Counted from the first letter of the stretch, positions 55,387-64,000 are shown. The stretch is 64,000 nucleotides of DNA from JALJPB01 sp963933115 (GCA_963933115.1 CAWVSL010000002.1:62001-126000), one strand, 5' to 3'. The notes: generated from the sequence alone by a model not told the origin. Translations and numbers: made by a program.

Positions 55387-56805
55387 CTAATCTATTAGTT
55401 GTAACCTAATACCCAATAATACCCTGTTAAGTTCAATCAATACCCCTTTTTCAAATAACGCCTGAAGTGTTGATTTATCTTCCGTATTTATCGCTGAATC
55501 TAATGCTTTAGTTTTATTAAATAGGTTCATCGCACCTACTGAACAGGCGACACCTTTTAAAGTGTGAATTAAGAACCTTGCAGATTTAATATCACCAGTT
55601 AATAACGACTTTTGCAATTTTTCGCCATCAAGACCATGTTCTTGATGGAAAATAACTAATATTTCAAGAAAAAGTTCTTTATCTCCTTGAACATTAGCAA
55701 GGCCAACAGCAACATTAATACCTGGATAAGCAAACAAATCCAATGATGAAGCACTTGCTTTGGTATAGTCAAACTCATCAACAGTATTATTTACTGAGGT
55801 GTCCACTGTTAAAATATCACGGGTTAACTTTTTTAATAATAAATCTTCTGCACTCACAGTAGTATTTCGCCCATTATTTTTAGCATAATACAAAGCCTGA
55901 TCTGATCGCTTTAATAGTTCATCCACAGAAGCTTGAGAATTAGCCTTCTCAAATGCATTAGCCGCAACACCTATACTAACGGTGATACTTAGCTGCTTTT
56001 GTATAACATGGTCAATCATTATTTGATGTTGTTCAACGCCCTTCCTAAACTTTTCACAAGCAACCATTGCTTTATCAATAGAGACATTTGGCATACAAAT
56101 TGCGAATTCCTCACCGCCAATACGAGCGACAACATCGTAGTCACGGAAAGATAACGCTAACATTCTTGCAAACTCAATTAACACTAGATCGCCAATATCA
56201 TGGCCAAAATCATCGTTAAATTTTTTAAAAAAATCAATATCAAGCATCGCAATAGCTAAGCTTTGTTCATTACGTCGGCATTGACTTATCGCCTTAGTGC
56301 TAAGCTCATAAAAATTAGCTCTGTTATTTATCTTGGTTAAAAAATCAGTTTTGGCCAAGCGCTTTAACTCTTGGGTTTTTGTTAATAATCTTAAAGATGT
56401 TTTAATTCTCGCCAATAAAACTTTAGAGATATACGGTTTAGTCACATAATCGTCTGCACCCAATTCCAAGGCCTGAACAATTTCATCCTCATCGTCTGAA
56501 CCAGATAACATGATCACAGGAATGTCACGAGTTTCCGGTCGAGACTTGAGGAATGCTAACACAACTAAGCCTGACATCTCTGGCATATAAATATCAAGGA
56601 GGATAATATCGATATTATGGGTTTTGTTTCCCACAACCCCACTATCTTTAGATATTAAGGCATTAGAGATGAGCTTTAAGGCCATTTCACCTGATGAAGC
56701 AGTTACAACTTGATAACCATGGGCACTTAAATCCAAGTTTAATAACATCAAGGTATCTTTAGCATCATCAACCGCCAAGATAGTGTATGTATCTTCGTTA
56801 CTCAT
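55387..56805 (-). CDS. Response regulator with REC, diguanylate cyclase (GGDEF) and HPt domains
   Basis: A 472-residue cytoplasmic signalling protein. REC domain about 7-130 with phospho-acceptor Asp71 (LLDIYMPEMSG) and Lys123. GGDEF domain about 150-320 with active site GGEEF (230-234) and, five residues before it, an RxxD inhibitory site (Arg221-Asp224) for c-di-GMP feedback. C-terminal HPt domain about 370-470 with phosphorylatable His414 in HTLKGVA. It should make c-di-GMP under phosphorelay control; the terminal HPt is unusual and could pass phosphate to or from a hybrid kinase elsewhere. No kinase lies nearby. The start is ATG at 56805. Confidence 0.9.
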   Translation of the reverse strand: MSNEDTYTILAVDDAKDTLMLLNLDLSAHGYQVVTASSGEMALKLISNALISKDSGVVGNKTHNIDIILLDIYMPEMSGLVVLAFLKSRPETRDIPVIMLSGSDDEDEIVQALELGADDYVTKPYISKVLLARIKTSLRLLTKTQELKRLAKTDFLTKINNRANFYELSTKAISQCRRNEQSLAIAMLDIDFFKKFNDDFGHDIGDLVLIEFARMLALSFRDYDVVARIGGEEFAICMPNVSIDKAMVACEKFRKGVEQHQIMIDHVIQKQLSITVSIGVAANAFEKANSQASVDELLKRSDQALYYAKNNGRNTTVSAEDLLLKKLTRDILTVDTSVNNTVDEFDYTKASASSLDLFAYPGINVAVGLANVQGDKELFLEILVIFHQEHGLDGEKLQKSLLTGDIKSARFLIHTLKGVACSVGAMNLFNKTKALDSAINTEDKSTLQALFEKGVLIELNRVLLGIRLQLID

Positions 56806-57851
56806 AAACTATACTCATACAAGACGACTTATAAGATTAACAATATAAATAGTCAACTAATTCTAAGGAGTTAAAGGGCTTACCTAATATCAATTATTCA
56901 GCACTTCAATATTTTATATTTCAGGAGATACTTTTAAAAATATTAAGTGTTATTTTTCCTGATATATGAAGTGTTCTCATATTGGTAATAAATAATCAGC
57001 TTTCCTCATTATGCACTAGTATACTGTATATTATATATATTTATTTAATAATTAACCTCGGTTTATTTATTTTACAAAACAAAAATCGATGATTACAATA
57101 TGTAAAATATGACAAATAAAACACTATTGATTTAAATTTAACTATTTTTTTAGTGAAGTTTTATAGTGTTGTTCTACTATTATTTTATAGACAATAAAGT
57201 AACTCCGCGTCAAATATTTCAACGTATCATTTAACAAAAGAACATGGCTATTAACTTAATACTCTAGTTAATACTCTAGTTACTAAGGATATCTTTCGAA
57301 AGTCTTAGTAAGAATTTTTTTTTGCTTTGAATTATATGCTGACTTAAAGACGCATAAAGTTTTAATATGCCTATTAAAGACTAAACTGAGCAAGTACCAT
57401 CACGATCAATTCACCATCAATTAACATTGTCAAAAATCATCAAAATAAAAAGTTAAATTTGATATTCGTGTAAATAAACACTTATTGGTTTAATGCGTTA
57501 AAAGGGGGAACTAACAACTTTTCCTTATTAAGGTGATATTGACTTTATGAAATAGCAAAGCGTATTTTTCACAGATAAAAGCCTTCACTCCAAGTATATT
57601 AATAAAGTAAGCCGACAAGCTTTTAATGCAAGAGGAGATTTAGGCTTCGCTTAATATCTGATTTTGTAACCCCGTTAAAGATGCCAAATATTATTTAGTC
57701 TCATTACCAAAATTATTACCATTGAGGGCAACAATCAAATAATAACAAAACTAAAAAGGCTAACAATAATTGAGCTATTTATATTAATACGATTGGCTAA
57801 TGAGTTAAGTTTCGTTAGAATAAACGTATAATTATTTTTTTGTGAGAATTC
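56806..57851. other. One-kilobase gene-free region between the GGDEF gene and yciB
   Basis: No reading frame here is convincing. Visible elements: a 12-base tandem duplication TTAATACTCTAG at 57256-57279, a plus-strand terminator at 57280-57323 with no gene before it, a strongly AT-rich tract at 57020-57180, and possible promoter material for yciB. Parts (for example 57560-57660) read as short broken frames and could be decayed sequence. Confidence 0.6.
57280..57323 (+). terminator. Orphan rho-independent terminator
   Basis: TTACTAAG (57280-57287) pairs with CTTAGTAA (57304-57311), with an inner CTTT/AAAG stem, followed by GAA and nine T (57315-57323). On this strand no gene lies upstream for at least 2 kb, so it may end an unannotated small RNA transcript. 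Confidence 0.65.
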
Positions 57852-58424
57852 ATGCACGCTTTTTTAGAATATATTCCCCTGGTCATTTTTTTTGCTGTCT
57901 ATTCACTTGTTGATATATATTGGGCTACAGCTTCCTTAATAGTGACCTCTGCTCTTCACATAGTTTACTTTTTTGTTAAGCGTGAACCTGTACCGACTAA
58001 AAACTGGATATTCTTTGCTATTATTGCTGTCTTCGGTGGTTTAACAATATTTCTACATGACGACGCCTTTATCAAATGGAAAGTCACTATTATTAACCTA
58101 GTATTTGCAACCACATTAATTATTAGTAATAAGTTTTTCAATAAAAATTTATTGAAAAACTTTCTTGGTGAAGCACTAACTTTACCAGAAATAATTTGGT
58201 CTAAATTAAATCTCTCATGGGCCCTATTTTTTTCTTTTTGTGCGCTATTGAATTTATATATAGCCTTTAACTTTGAACAACAAACCTGGGTATATTTTAA
58301 AGTATTCGGCTTAACAGGATTAATGTTTATTTTTGCTATTGGATCTATTATGGCTTTGTATAAACATTTACCGAAAGATGAAGAACCTGAGAAAATAAGT
58401 TCTACTGAAGAAAAAAACAATTAA
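57852..58424 (+). CDS. yciB: Inner membrane septation protein A (YciB/IspZ)
   Basis: A 190-residue polytopic inner-membrane protein with about five to six hydrophobic segments, beginning MHAFLEYIPLVIFFAVYSL and containing LGEALTLPEIIWSKLNLSWA, which are characteristic of the YciB family. It is linked to envelope maintenance and cell division and to synthesis of cell envelope components. The C-terminus is charged and cytoplasmic. The start is ATG at 57852, with GAGAA upstream. It is followed 18 bases later by yciI. Confidence 0.93.
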   Translation: MHAFLEYIPLVIFFAVYSLVDIYWATASLIVTSALHIVYFFVKREPVPTKNWIFFAIIAVFGGLTIFLHDDAFIKWKVTIINLVFATTLIISNKFFNKNLLKNFLGEALTLPEIIWSKLNLSWALFFSFCALLNLYIAFNFEQQTWVYFKVFGLTGLMFIFAIGSIMALYKHLPKDEEPEKISSTEEKNN

Positions 58425-58442
58425 TTATTTGGAAATATTGAT

Positions 58443-58745
58443 ATGTATTATCTTGTATACAGTGAAGATGTAGAAAATAGTTTGCCATTACGTTTAAGTG
58501 TAAGAGAGAAACATTTAGCACGCTTAAGTGATTTACAAGACCAAGGTCGCTTATTAGTTGCTGGTCCTTGCCCGGCTATTGATACTGAAAACCCCGGTGA
58601 TGCTGGATTTACCGGTTCACTCATTGTTGCCGAGTTTAAATCACTGACTGAAGCACAAGCTTGGGCCGATGATGATCCCTATATCGCTGCAGGGGTTTAT
58701 GCAAAAGTAACCGTAAAGCCCTATAAAAAAGTATTACCCGCGTAA
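58443..58745 (+). CDS. yciI: YciI family protein
   Basis: A 100-residue small soluble protein of the YciI (YCII) alpha+beta family: MYYLVYSEDVENSLPLRLSV, then a conserved REKHLARL helix with the His and the GPCPA and DDPYIAAGVY motifs. A few members act in chlorinated or hydroxylated ring chemistry, but no cellular role is settled for the short proteobacterial form. It is almost certainly co-transcribed with yciB, the same pair as in other gammaproteobacteria. Confidence 0.92.
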   Translation: MYYLVYSEDVENSLPLRLSVREKHLARLSDLQDQGRLLVAGPCPAIDTENPGDAGFTGSLIVAEFKSLTEAQAWADDDPYIAAGVYAKVTVKPYKKVLPA

Positions 58746-59104
58746 TTTGAAGGCAAACGTATAAGGGCAAAAAAACAACGAATAATGTCTTTATGCGGTG
58801 TCTAGATTATGTGAAAGCTGCCGTGGATAGAAAACGAAAACCTGGGTTAACAACCAAAAAGTTATCCTTAAAGGAGTTCAAATTGTTACCGGTAGGAATT
58901 CCGCATTAAAAATGTGTAAACGCTCACAAAGTCACTTGATTACATTTCGTGAAAGCAATTATCGTTGGGAGTATTTTTTTATTTCTCTGGGATAAGATGC
59001 AGTACCTGCTGATAAATATTGTCATATCAAAACAAGTCAGGACATAATAAAAGAGTTAGCTTAATCAATACCGTCCGCTAATAACAGAACCACAACTGTG
59101 GTCG
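58746..59104. other. Intergenic region between yciI and the AI-2E-type gene
   Basis: This convergent 359-base gap contains a 38-codon open frame at 58793-58909 (ATG to TAA, basic, no clear ribosome site) that I do not annotate as a gene, and a short hairpin next to the stop of the minus-strand gene (59089-59102). Nothing else is recognised. Confidence 0.55.
59089..59102 (-). terminator. Short hairpin after the AI-2E-type gene
   Basis: ACCACA (59089-59094) pairs with TGTGGT (59097-59102), immediately beyond the stop codon. Only a weak U-rich stretch follows. Confidence 0.3.
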
Positions 59105-60145
59105 TTACTTTTCAATCACCTCATCACCAGAAAGTAAAATAGCAAACCAGCGTCCTTCTTCTGAGCTCTCTAGGCCTATCTTAATTATCATCGTTAATGG
59201 CACAGACAAAAGCATACCTACAGTGCCTAATAACCACCCCCAAAAAATCAATGATAAAAAAACAACTAAAGTTGAAAGCCCTAAACCACGTCCTAAATAA
59301 CGTGGTTCAACGACATTACCCATCACCGTATTAATGGTCAGATAACCCAGACCAATAAAGCCTGCTGGCGCTATGCCTAATTGTAGAACAGCTAATGACA
59401 TTGCTGGAACAGCCGCGATAATTGAACCGATATTAGGTATATAATTAAGTAAAAATGCTAATACCCCCCAAAGGAGAAAAAAATCTAAGCCAAACGCCCA
59501 TAACATTAAGGACACTATAAACCCTGTCGTAATGCTCACAATAGTTTTAATCGCAATATAGTGATTAACAGAGGTTAAAAATTGATCGATTTGTTTCATT
59601 CTTCGTTCAGGATCATCAAGTGCAATATGTAGCTTACTCGGCAAAGAAGGTGCTTCAAACAACATAAATATGACGGTAAGAATTATTAAAAACAAATTAG
59701 CCATAACACCACCTAAACCACTCAGCATGTTTGCAGCTAGTCCCATAGCTGCTGCAGGGTCAAAGTATTCAAATAAAATATCTGTTGATATTATTATATT
59801 ATATTGTGCTAATTGATCTGTTAGCCAGGCGAATTGCTCCACAAATTGAATTCTATATTCAGGGATTAACGTCATTAACTGGTTCAAAGATTTACTCACT
59901 AAGCCCGCAAGTGACAGTGCAATTGAAACGAAAATAACAATAACAAAAATAACAGAGATAACCCGAGGAATTTTAAATTGACTGGCTTTTTGGATGAGAG
60001 GATTACAAACAATGGCAATAAATATAGATAATAAAAACGGTACTAATAGGTTAGTTGCCGTTTTTAATCCCGCCAAAACAATAAAAACACTAGCAACCAT
60101 CAAAAGTATTTTTAATGCACCATCGCTATTTACTCTTATGCCCAT
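59105..60145 (-). CDS. AI-2E family transporter
   Basis: A 346-residue inner-membrane protein with the AI-2E/PerM family layout: a paired N-terminal hydrophobic region (about 8-65), a long central soluble stretch (about 70-150) and a C-terminal group of membrane segments with GVLAFLLNYIPNIGSIIAAVP and GNVVEPRYLGRGLGLSTL, the family signatures. Members export small molecules or act in sodium/proton exchange; autoinducer-2 transport should not be assumed. The start is ATG at 60145, chosen over an upstream in-frame ATG at 60178 because AAGGA lies seven bases before it. Confidence 0.88.
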   Translation of the reverse strand: MGIRVNSDGALKILLMVASVFIVLAGLKTATNLLVPFLLSIFIAIVCNPLIQKASQFKIPRVISVIFVIVIFVSIALSLAGLVSKSLNQLMTLIPEYRIQFVEQFAWLTDQLAQYNIIISTDILFEYFDPAAAMGLAANMLSGLGGVMANLFLIILTVIFMLFEAPSLPSKLHIALDDPERRMKQIDQFLTSVNHYIAIKTIVSITTGFIVSLMLWAFGLDFFLLWGVLAFLLNYIPNIGSIIAAVPAMSLAVLQLGIAPAGFIGLGYLTINTVMGNVVEPRYLGRGLGLSTLVVFLSLIFWGWLLGTVGMLLSVPLTMIIKIGLESSEEGRWFAILLSGDEVIEK

Positions 60146-60230
60146 GAACAATCCTTTTTGCGTATAATCCAATATCAATTTTTGAACTATACGCTAAAAT
60201 TGTGCTCAGGTTAATGTAAAAATCATACGA

Positions 60231-62825
60231 TTACATCGTTCTTCGGATTAAAGTTACACTGGACAGTTGCAACAATCGCCAGCAACTAAATAAACCAACA
60301 ATGCCAACAAAGCTAGCGCCAACACTTATTCCTAATAACCAATAGCTAAAATGAAAGCTTCCAGGCATATCAAACACAAGTGTTTGTAAAAAGTAAACGG
60401 CAATTTCCATAGCAAAACTCGCCATTAAACCCGCAATAGCACCTAAGGCTACAAACTCAAATAAGACACTATTGCGCAGTAAACTCCCCTTCGCACCCAA
60501 TGTTCTTAAAATTGCTAATTCCTGTTCACGTTCTTCCATACTCGCTTGAACTTGGGCTACTAACACTAATGAACCTGCTATAACCACTAAAATCAAGATC
60601 AATTCAATAGCAATACTGACTTGTTCAATCACTTGGTAAAGTTGTTTTAAAATAGCACCAAAATCCATCATAGTCACCGTAGGGAACTGCTTTAAGAAGT
60701 CGGCCATATTGCTCTTAGCTTTTTCGGGTACCATCCATGCTGAAATATAAGTCGCTGGGAAGTCTCTCAACACAGGCTCATTAAACACCATAATAAAATT
60801 AAGCTGTCGTGACTGCCATTTAACCTCCCGGATACTAGTAACCGGTACAGTGAATTTTTTACCACCTAGATCAAAGGTTAACTGGTCACCTAATTCAATG
60901 GATAAACGCTCAGCAATGGTGCTTTCAACTGAAACTTGGCCTTGTTGATCATCAATTTTCCACCACTGTCCTTCAAGCAACTTATTTTGATAAGGAATTT
61001 CATTTCCCCACGTCAAGCCTAACTCACGCCCCATACCCTGACGAGGGTTTTTGTCCTCTTCATCTGTTTCATCGTTATTAGATTTATCTGAGTTATTTTC
61101 ATCAGAGTTTAATTCTACATTCACCTCTTTACTTACTAGTGATTCACCATTTACTGCTGATAATCTGCCTCGAAATACCTCATAAGCCCCTTGGCTCTGA
61201 ATATTGTTCTCATTAACGAAACGGTCAATTGCGCCAAGCTGATTTTCAGCAATATTCATCACATAGTGATTAGGGGTATTTTCAGGGAACTGTTGCTGCC
61301 ACTCGAGTATTATTGAATTCTTCATGACAGTGATCAGTAAGAGTAACTTTATCGCTATGGTAAAACTGACTAGCTGCACACTATTTTCACTGGCTCGACG
61401 CTTTAAATTAGCTAAGGCCAGATGCCATGACTTACCCGCCTGTGAACCAACAGAACGGCCAGCACTCATTAATCCCCGCCCAAAAGTTAACAAAATCACA
61501 GAAACAACGATACCGCCAATTAATAATGAAAGACTCATGGTCAAGTCTTGGCTAAACATCATCAACAGGGCAAAGAGAGCAAGTAATGGCGGTAATTGAT
61601 GCAGTCCAAAACGGGAATTTTTTTTGTTACTAAAACCTCGAATCACAGACAATGGTGAGGTTTTAATTAAGTTTTTAATGGGTTCAATGGCAAAAGCAAC
61701 AGCACATAACAACCCGGTAACAACAGCAATAATAAAGGGCTTGTAACCTAATTTGGTGTTTTCTAGGGATAAATAACTGTCAATAGCACTCGTCCCTAAC
61801 AACAACAAACAATAACCAACCGCTAAGCCAATACTAATACTGATCAAACTCAATAGAGACCAATGTAGGTAATAAAGTTTTCGAATATGGGACAAACTTG
61901 CGCCTAATGCTTTAAATACAGCCACCATAGGTTCGTGGCGTTGACCGTAACGTCGACTAGCAACAGCTACCGCTACAGCCGCTAAAACTATTCCTAACAT
62001 ACTAGCAAGCGAGAGAAATTTCTCTGCGGTTGTTAAGGTATTCGATAGTCTAGACTGCGCCTGTTTAGCATCATAAAAACGTTGTGTTTCATTAATTTTT
62101 GGTTTGATCCAATCTTCAAATGATTTTATCGCTGCGAGTTCTCCTGCAAATAAATATTTATAGGTTAAACGACTACCTGGCTGAACCAATTGCGTTTTTT
62201 CTAAGTCGGCAATATTTAAAATAATGGTTGGCCCGGCAATAAAGGCACGATATGACCTATCAGGAATATCGGTGATGATACCCGCTATTACGAATGAAGC
62301 GACACCTATTTCAAGTTCGTCGCCTACCTCAATATCTAATCGACTCAAGACACTTGGCTCAACCCATACACTGCCAGATGCTGGCGCATGTTCGACAGAA
62401 GACTCTTGTTGCTCGACTGCCCTTTTAACTTTTAACTCCCCCCTCAATGGGTAGCTTGCAGAAATTACGCTAAGTTCAGATAAAAGCATACTTTCACCAG
62501 CAAAAACCATTGATTCAGTTTCTACTTTTTCTGCTGTCTTCAAGCCATATTGCTGGCTTTTATCAATAATATCAGCTGAAACAACTCGGCTAGTTCTTAA
62601 AACTCTATCCGCAGCAATGTAAGTTGAACTATTAGTCAATAATGCTTGTTTAATTTGTCCTGAGAAGCCAGATAATGAAAAAACAGTAGCCACAGCAAGG
62701 ACAATTGCCAAAGATATGATGGTTAACTCGCCAAGACGAAACTCATGATGCAATAAACGTAAGGATTGCTTTATCCACAAATTAGACTTGGTGATCGCGC
62801 CCTGCTCAGGGAAATTAGCTGACAT
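60231..62825 (-). CDS. ABC transporter permease, YbbP/FtsX-type
   Basis: An 864-residue membrane protein of the FtsX/MacB permease superfamily, with one N-terminal transmembrane helix (about 35-55), a large periplasmic domain, then two clusters of three or more helices, the usual double FtsX layout of YbbP. The C-terminal MEEREQELAILRTLGAKGSLLRN is a family hallmark. An acidic Asn/Asp/Glu-rich insert (about 570-595) is unusual. It is encoded two bases after its ATPase. Divergent orientation to tesA matches E. coli ybbAP-tesA. The substrate is unknown. Confidence 0.9.
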   Translation of the reverse strand: MSANFPEQGAITKSNLWIKQSLRLLHHEFRLGELTIISLAIVLAVATVFSLSGFSGQIKQALLTNSSTYIAADRVLRTSRVVSADIIDKSQQYGLKTAEKVETESMVFAGESMLLSELSVISASYPLRGELKVKRAVEQQESSVEHAPASGSVWVEPSVLSRLDIEVGDELEIGVASFVIAGIITDIPDRSYRAFIAGPTIILNIADLEKTQLVQPGSRLTYKYLFAGELAAIKSFEDWIKPKINETQRFYDAKQAQSRLSNTLTTAEKFLSLASMLGIVLAAVAVAVASRRYGQRHEPMVAVFKALGASLSHIRKLYYLHWSLLSLISISIGLAVGYCLLLLGTSAIDSYLSLENTKLGYKPFIIAVVTGLLCAVAFAIEPIKNLIKTSPLSVIRGFSNKKNSRFGLHQLPPLLALFALLMMFSQDLTMSLSLLIGGIVVSVILLTFGRGLMSAGRSVGSQAGKSWHLALANLKRRASENSVQLVSFTIAIKLLLLITVMKNSIILEWQQQFPENTPNHYVMNIAENQLGAIDRFVNENNIQSQGAYEVFRGRLSAVNGESLVSKEVNVELNSDENNSDKSNNDETDEEDKNPRQGMGRELGLTWGNEIPYQNKLLEGQWWKIDDQQGQVSVESTIAERLSIELGDQLTFDLGGKKFTVPVTSIREVKWQSRQLNFIMVFNEPVLRDFPATYISAWMVPEKAKSNMADFLKQFPTVTMMDFGAILKQLYQVIEQVSIAIELILILVVIAGSLVLVAQVQASMEEREQELAILRTLGAKGSLLRNSVLFEFVALGAIAGLMASFAMEIAVYFLQTLVFDMPGSFHFSYWLLGISVGASFVGIVGLFSCWRLLQLSSVTLIRRTM

Positions 62826-62827
62826 AT

Positions 62828-63562
62828 TTATCCTACTTTTTCGATGGTGGAAGCCTGTTCAGTGGTTTGAAATTGAGCTGTTTTTTCTGTTAATACGCCA
62901 CCGTCCATTTCCACTTGGCGCTGACAGCGACTGGCAAGTTTTTGATCATGGGTGACAAGCACTAAAGTTGTCCCTTGTTTTTGGTTTAATTCAAATAATA
63001 AATCAGCAATATGATGACCCGTTTTATTATCTAGATTACCGGTGGGCTCATCGGCAAACAAAATATCAGGTTCAGAAATAAAGGCTCTAGCAATGGCAAC
63101 TCTTTGCTGCTCGCCACCTGAGAGCTGTGACGGATAATGATTAGCTCGCTCTGACAAGCCTACTTGATCAAGAAGTGCTAAGCCTCGCTGTTTCGCGTCA
63201 CTAAGATTTGCTAATTCTGCAGGTAGCATAACGTTCTCTAGTGCCGTTAAACTATTAATCAACAAAAACTGCTGAAAAATGAAACCAACATGATTTGCTC
63301 TCACTTCACTTCGCTGTTCCTCATTAAACTGGTGTAATGCATGGTTTTTAAGATAGACTTCACCCGAGGTAGGTAAATCAAGACCGGCAAGTAAAGATAA
63401 TAAGGTTGTTTTTCCTGAACCTGATGAGCCAACAATAGCGAGGGTTTCTCCCATGTTAACGTTTAACTCAATAGGTTGCAGCAACTCTAATGTTTTATCC
63501 TCTAGTTGAACTGATTTAGTTAATGCGTGTACTTTTAAAATATTTTTGGGATCTAACTTCAT
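62828..63562 (-). CDS. ABC transporter ATP-binding protein, YbbA-type
   Basis: A 244-residue ABC ATPase of the LolD/MacB/YbbA group: Walker A GSSGSGKTT, Q-loop, signature LSGGEQQRVAIARA, Walker B LFADEPTGNLD and H-loop VTHD. It pairs with the downstream FtsX-type permease. The start at ATG 63562 (MKLDPKNILK) fits YbbA N-termini; a GTG 18 codons upstream would extend it into tesA. With this start the ATG overlaps the tesA ATG on the other strand by two bases. Confidence 0.92.
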   Translation of the reverse strand: MKLDPKNILKVHALTKSVQLEDKTLELLQPIELNVNMGETLAIVGSSGSGKTTLLSLLAGLDLPTSGEVYLKNHALHQFNEEQRSEVRANHVGFIFQQFLLINSLTALENVMLPAELANLSDAKQRGLALLDQVGLSERANHYPSQLSGGEQQRVAIARAFISEPDILFADEPTGNLDNKTGHHIADLLFELNQKQGTTLVLVTHDQKLASRCQRQVEMDGGVLTEKTAQFQTTEQASTIEKVG

Positions 63563-64000
63563 GAAAAAACATCCGGTTTTGATTGTACTGTTGATAATAT
63601 TAAGCAGTGTAGTCACTTTTCGCCCCGCCTGGGCAACTAACTCTATTCTACTACTAGGTGATAGTGTCAGTGCAAGTTATGGAATGAAAAAAAATGAAGG
63701 ATGGGTACACTTATTAAATAAGCAACTTAAGCAACAAGGTGCACCTTATTCCATTAACAATGCCAGCATCAGTGGTGAAACTACAGCAGGCGGATTAGCT
63801 AGGATTGAAGGGCTTTTAGCGACAGAAAAAATTGACCATTTAATTATAGAATTGGGGGGTAATGACGGCCTTAGAGGCTTCTCGCCTAAGTTAATAAAAA
63901 ACAATTTGTTACAAACAATTAGCCTTGCACAAGAAAAAAACATAAAGGTGTCATTAATTAAGATTAAGATCACACCAAATTATGGACCTCGATATAATAA
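63561..64000 (+). CDS. tesA: Multifunctional acyl-CoA thioesterase I/arylesterase TesA, partial (C-terminus outside window)
   Basis: A GDSL/SGNH hydrolase of the periplasm, cut off by the window end after 146 codons. The signal peptide ends in PAWA at residue 25, the nucleophile Ser35 is in LGDSVSAS (block I), the block III Asn is in GGND (block I and III of the SGNH fold), and the block II Gly region is in ISGETTAGG. The catalytic Asp-His pair lies outside the window. The ATG at 63561 is preceded by only weak GGGA. It is divergent from the YbbA/YbbP exporter genes, the same arrangement as in E. coli. Confidence 0.93.
   Translation, partial: MKKHPVLIVLLIILSSVVTFRPAWATNSILLLGDSVSASYGMKKNEGWVHLLNKQLKQQGAPYSINNASISGETTAGGLARIEGLLATEKIDHLIIELGGNDGLRGFSPKLIKNNLLQTISLAQEKNIKVSLIKIKITPNYGPRYN

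Noticed and set aside
57021..57039. LexA-like half site (ACTGTATATTATATATA)
   Set aside because: The left CTG and TA-rich spacer fit a LexA box, but the right CAG is missing at the required distance.
57560..57660. Decayed coding sequence in the 57-kb gap
   Set aside because: Short peptide-like stretches are interrupted by many stops and match no family I recognise, so I list it only as part of the gene-free region.
60146..60178. Upstream ATG start of the AI-2E-type gene
   Set aside because: It has no ribosome site, whereas the ATG at 60145 has AAGGA seven bases before it.
63746..63973. Minus-strand 75-codon frame inside tesA
   Set aside because: It is the antisense shadow of a well-supported GDSL hydrolase gene and has no family features.

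Overview
The window looks like the chromosome of a marine, probably cold-adapted gammaproteobacterium of the Alteromonadales, most like Colwellia or a close relative. This rests on the low GC, the gammaproteobacterial gene orders, and the DUF3549/DUF3301/FadR-type neighbourhood; it is an inference from gene content, not a database match. Almost everything here is core housekeeping. I see no tRNA, rRNA, CRISPR array, complete insertion sequence, prophage or recognisable defence island.

Layout. (1) 1-2.2 kb: the 5' part of an exported FG-GAP-like protein gene, then sstT. (2) 2.2-23.7 kb, all on the minus strand: the long envelope/translation cluster, read in transcription order as rpsB, tsf, pyrH, frr, uppS, cdsA, dxr, rseP, bamA, skp, lpxD, fabZ, lpxA, lpxB, rnhB, dnaE, accA, tilS. 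It links protein synthesis, UMP supply, isoprenoid and phospholipid precursors, outer-membrane protein assembly, lipid A and fatty acid synthesis, and replication. Hairpins with or without U-tracts divide it into sub-operons (after tsf, between skp and lpxD, between lpxA and lpxB). (3) 24.1-29.3 kb, plus strand: a thioredoxin-fold protein, map, glnD, dapD. (4) 29.5-36 kb: a less conserved stretch with truC, DUF3549, DUF3301, a SUKH/SMI1-like protein, and an M16 peptidase lipoprotein with a possible Fur site in front. (5) 36.3-38.2 kb: fadR, dsbB, comEA-like. (6) 38.3-49 kb, minus strand: the second canonical cluster gyrA, serC, aroA, cmk, rpsA, ihfB, lapA, lapB, pyrF. (7) 49.4-55 kb, plus strand: ubiG with a HAD phosphatase, then nrdA, nrdB and the diferric-cofactor maintenance ferredoxin, preceded by a clear tandem NrdR-box pair. 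(8) 55.4-64 kb: a REC-GGDEF-HPt protein, a 1-kb gene-free region with an orphan terminator, yciB, yciI, an AI-2E family membrane protein, and a YbbA/YbbP-type ABC exporter divergent from tesA.

Non-ATG starts are common and often decided by a good Shine-Dalgarno sequence: fabZ, skp, cdsA, lapA, glnD, the M16 peptidase and the ferredoxin appear to start at TTG, and frr, uppS and dxr at GTG. The most checkable non-routine observations are the NrdR operator, the Fur-like site before the M16 protease, the orphan terminator in the 56.8-57.85 kb gap (candidate small RNA), the terminator inside the bamA-skp-lpxD order, and the overlapping divergent start codons of tesA and the ybbA homologue. I did not find a convincing new biological system.
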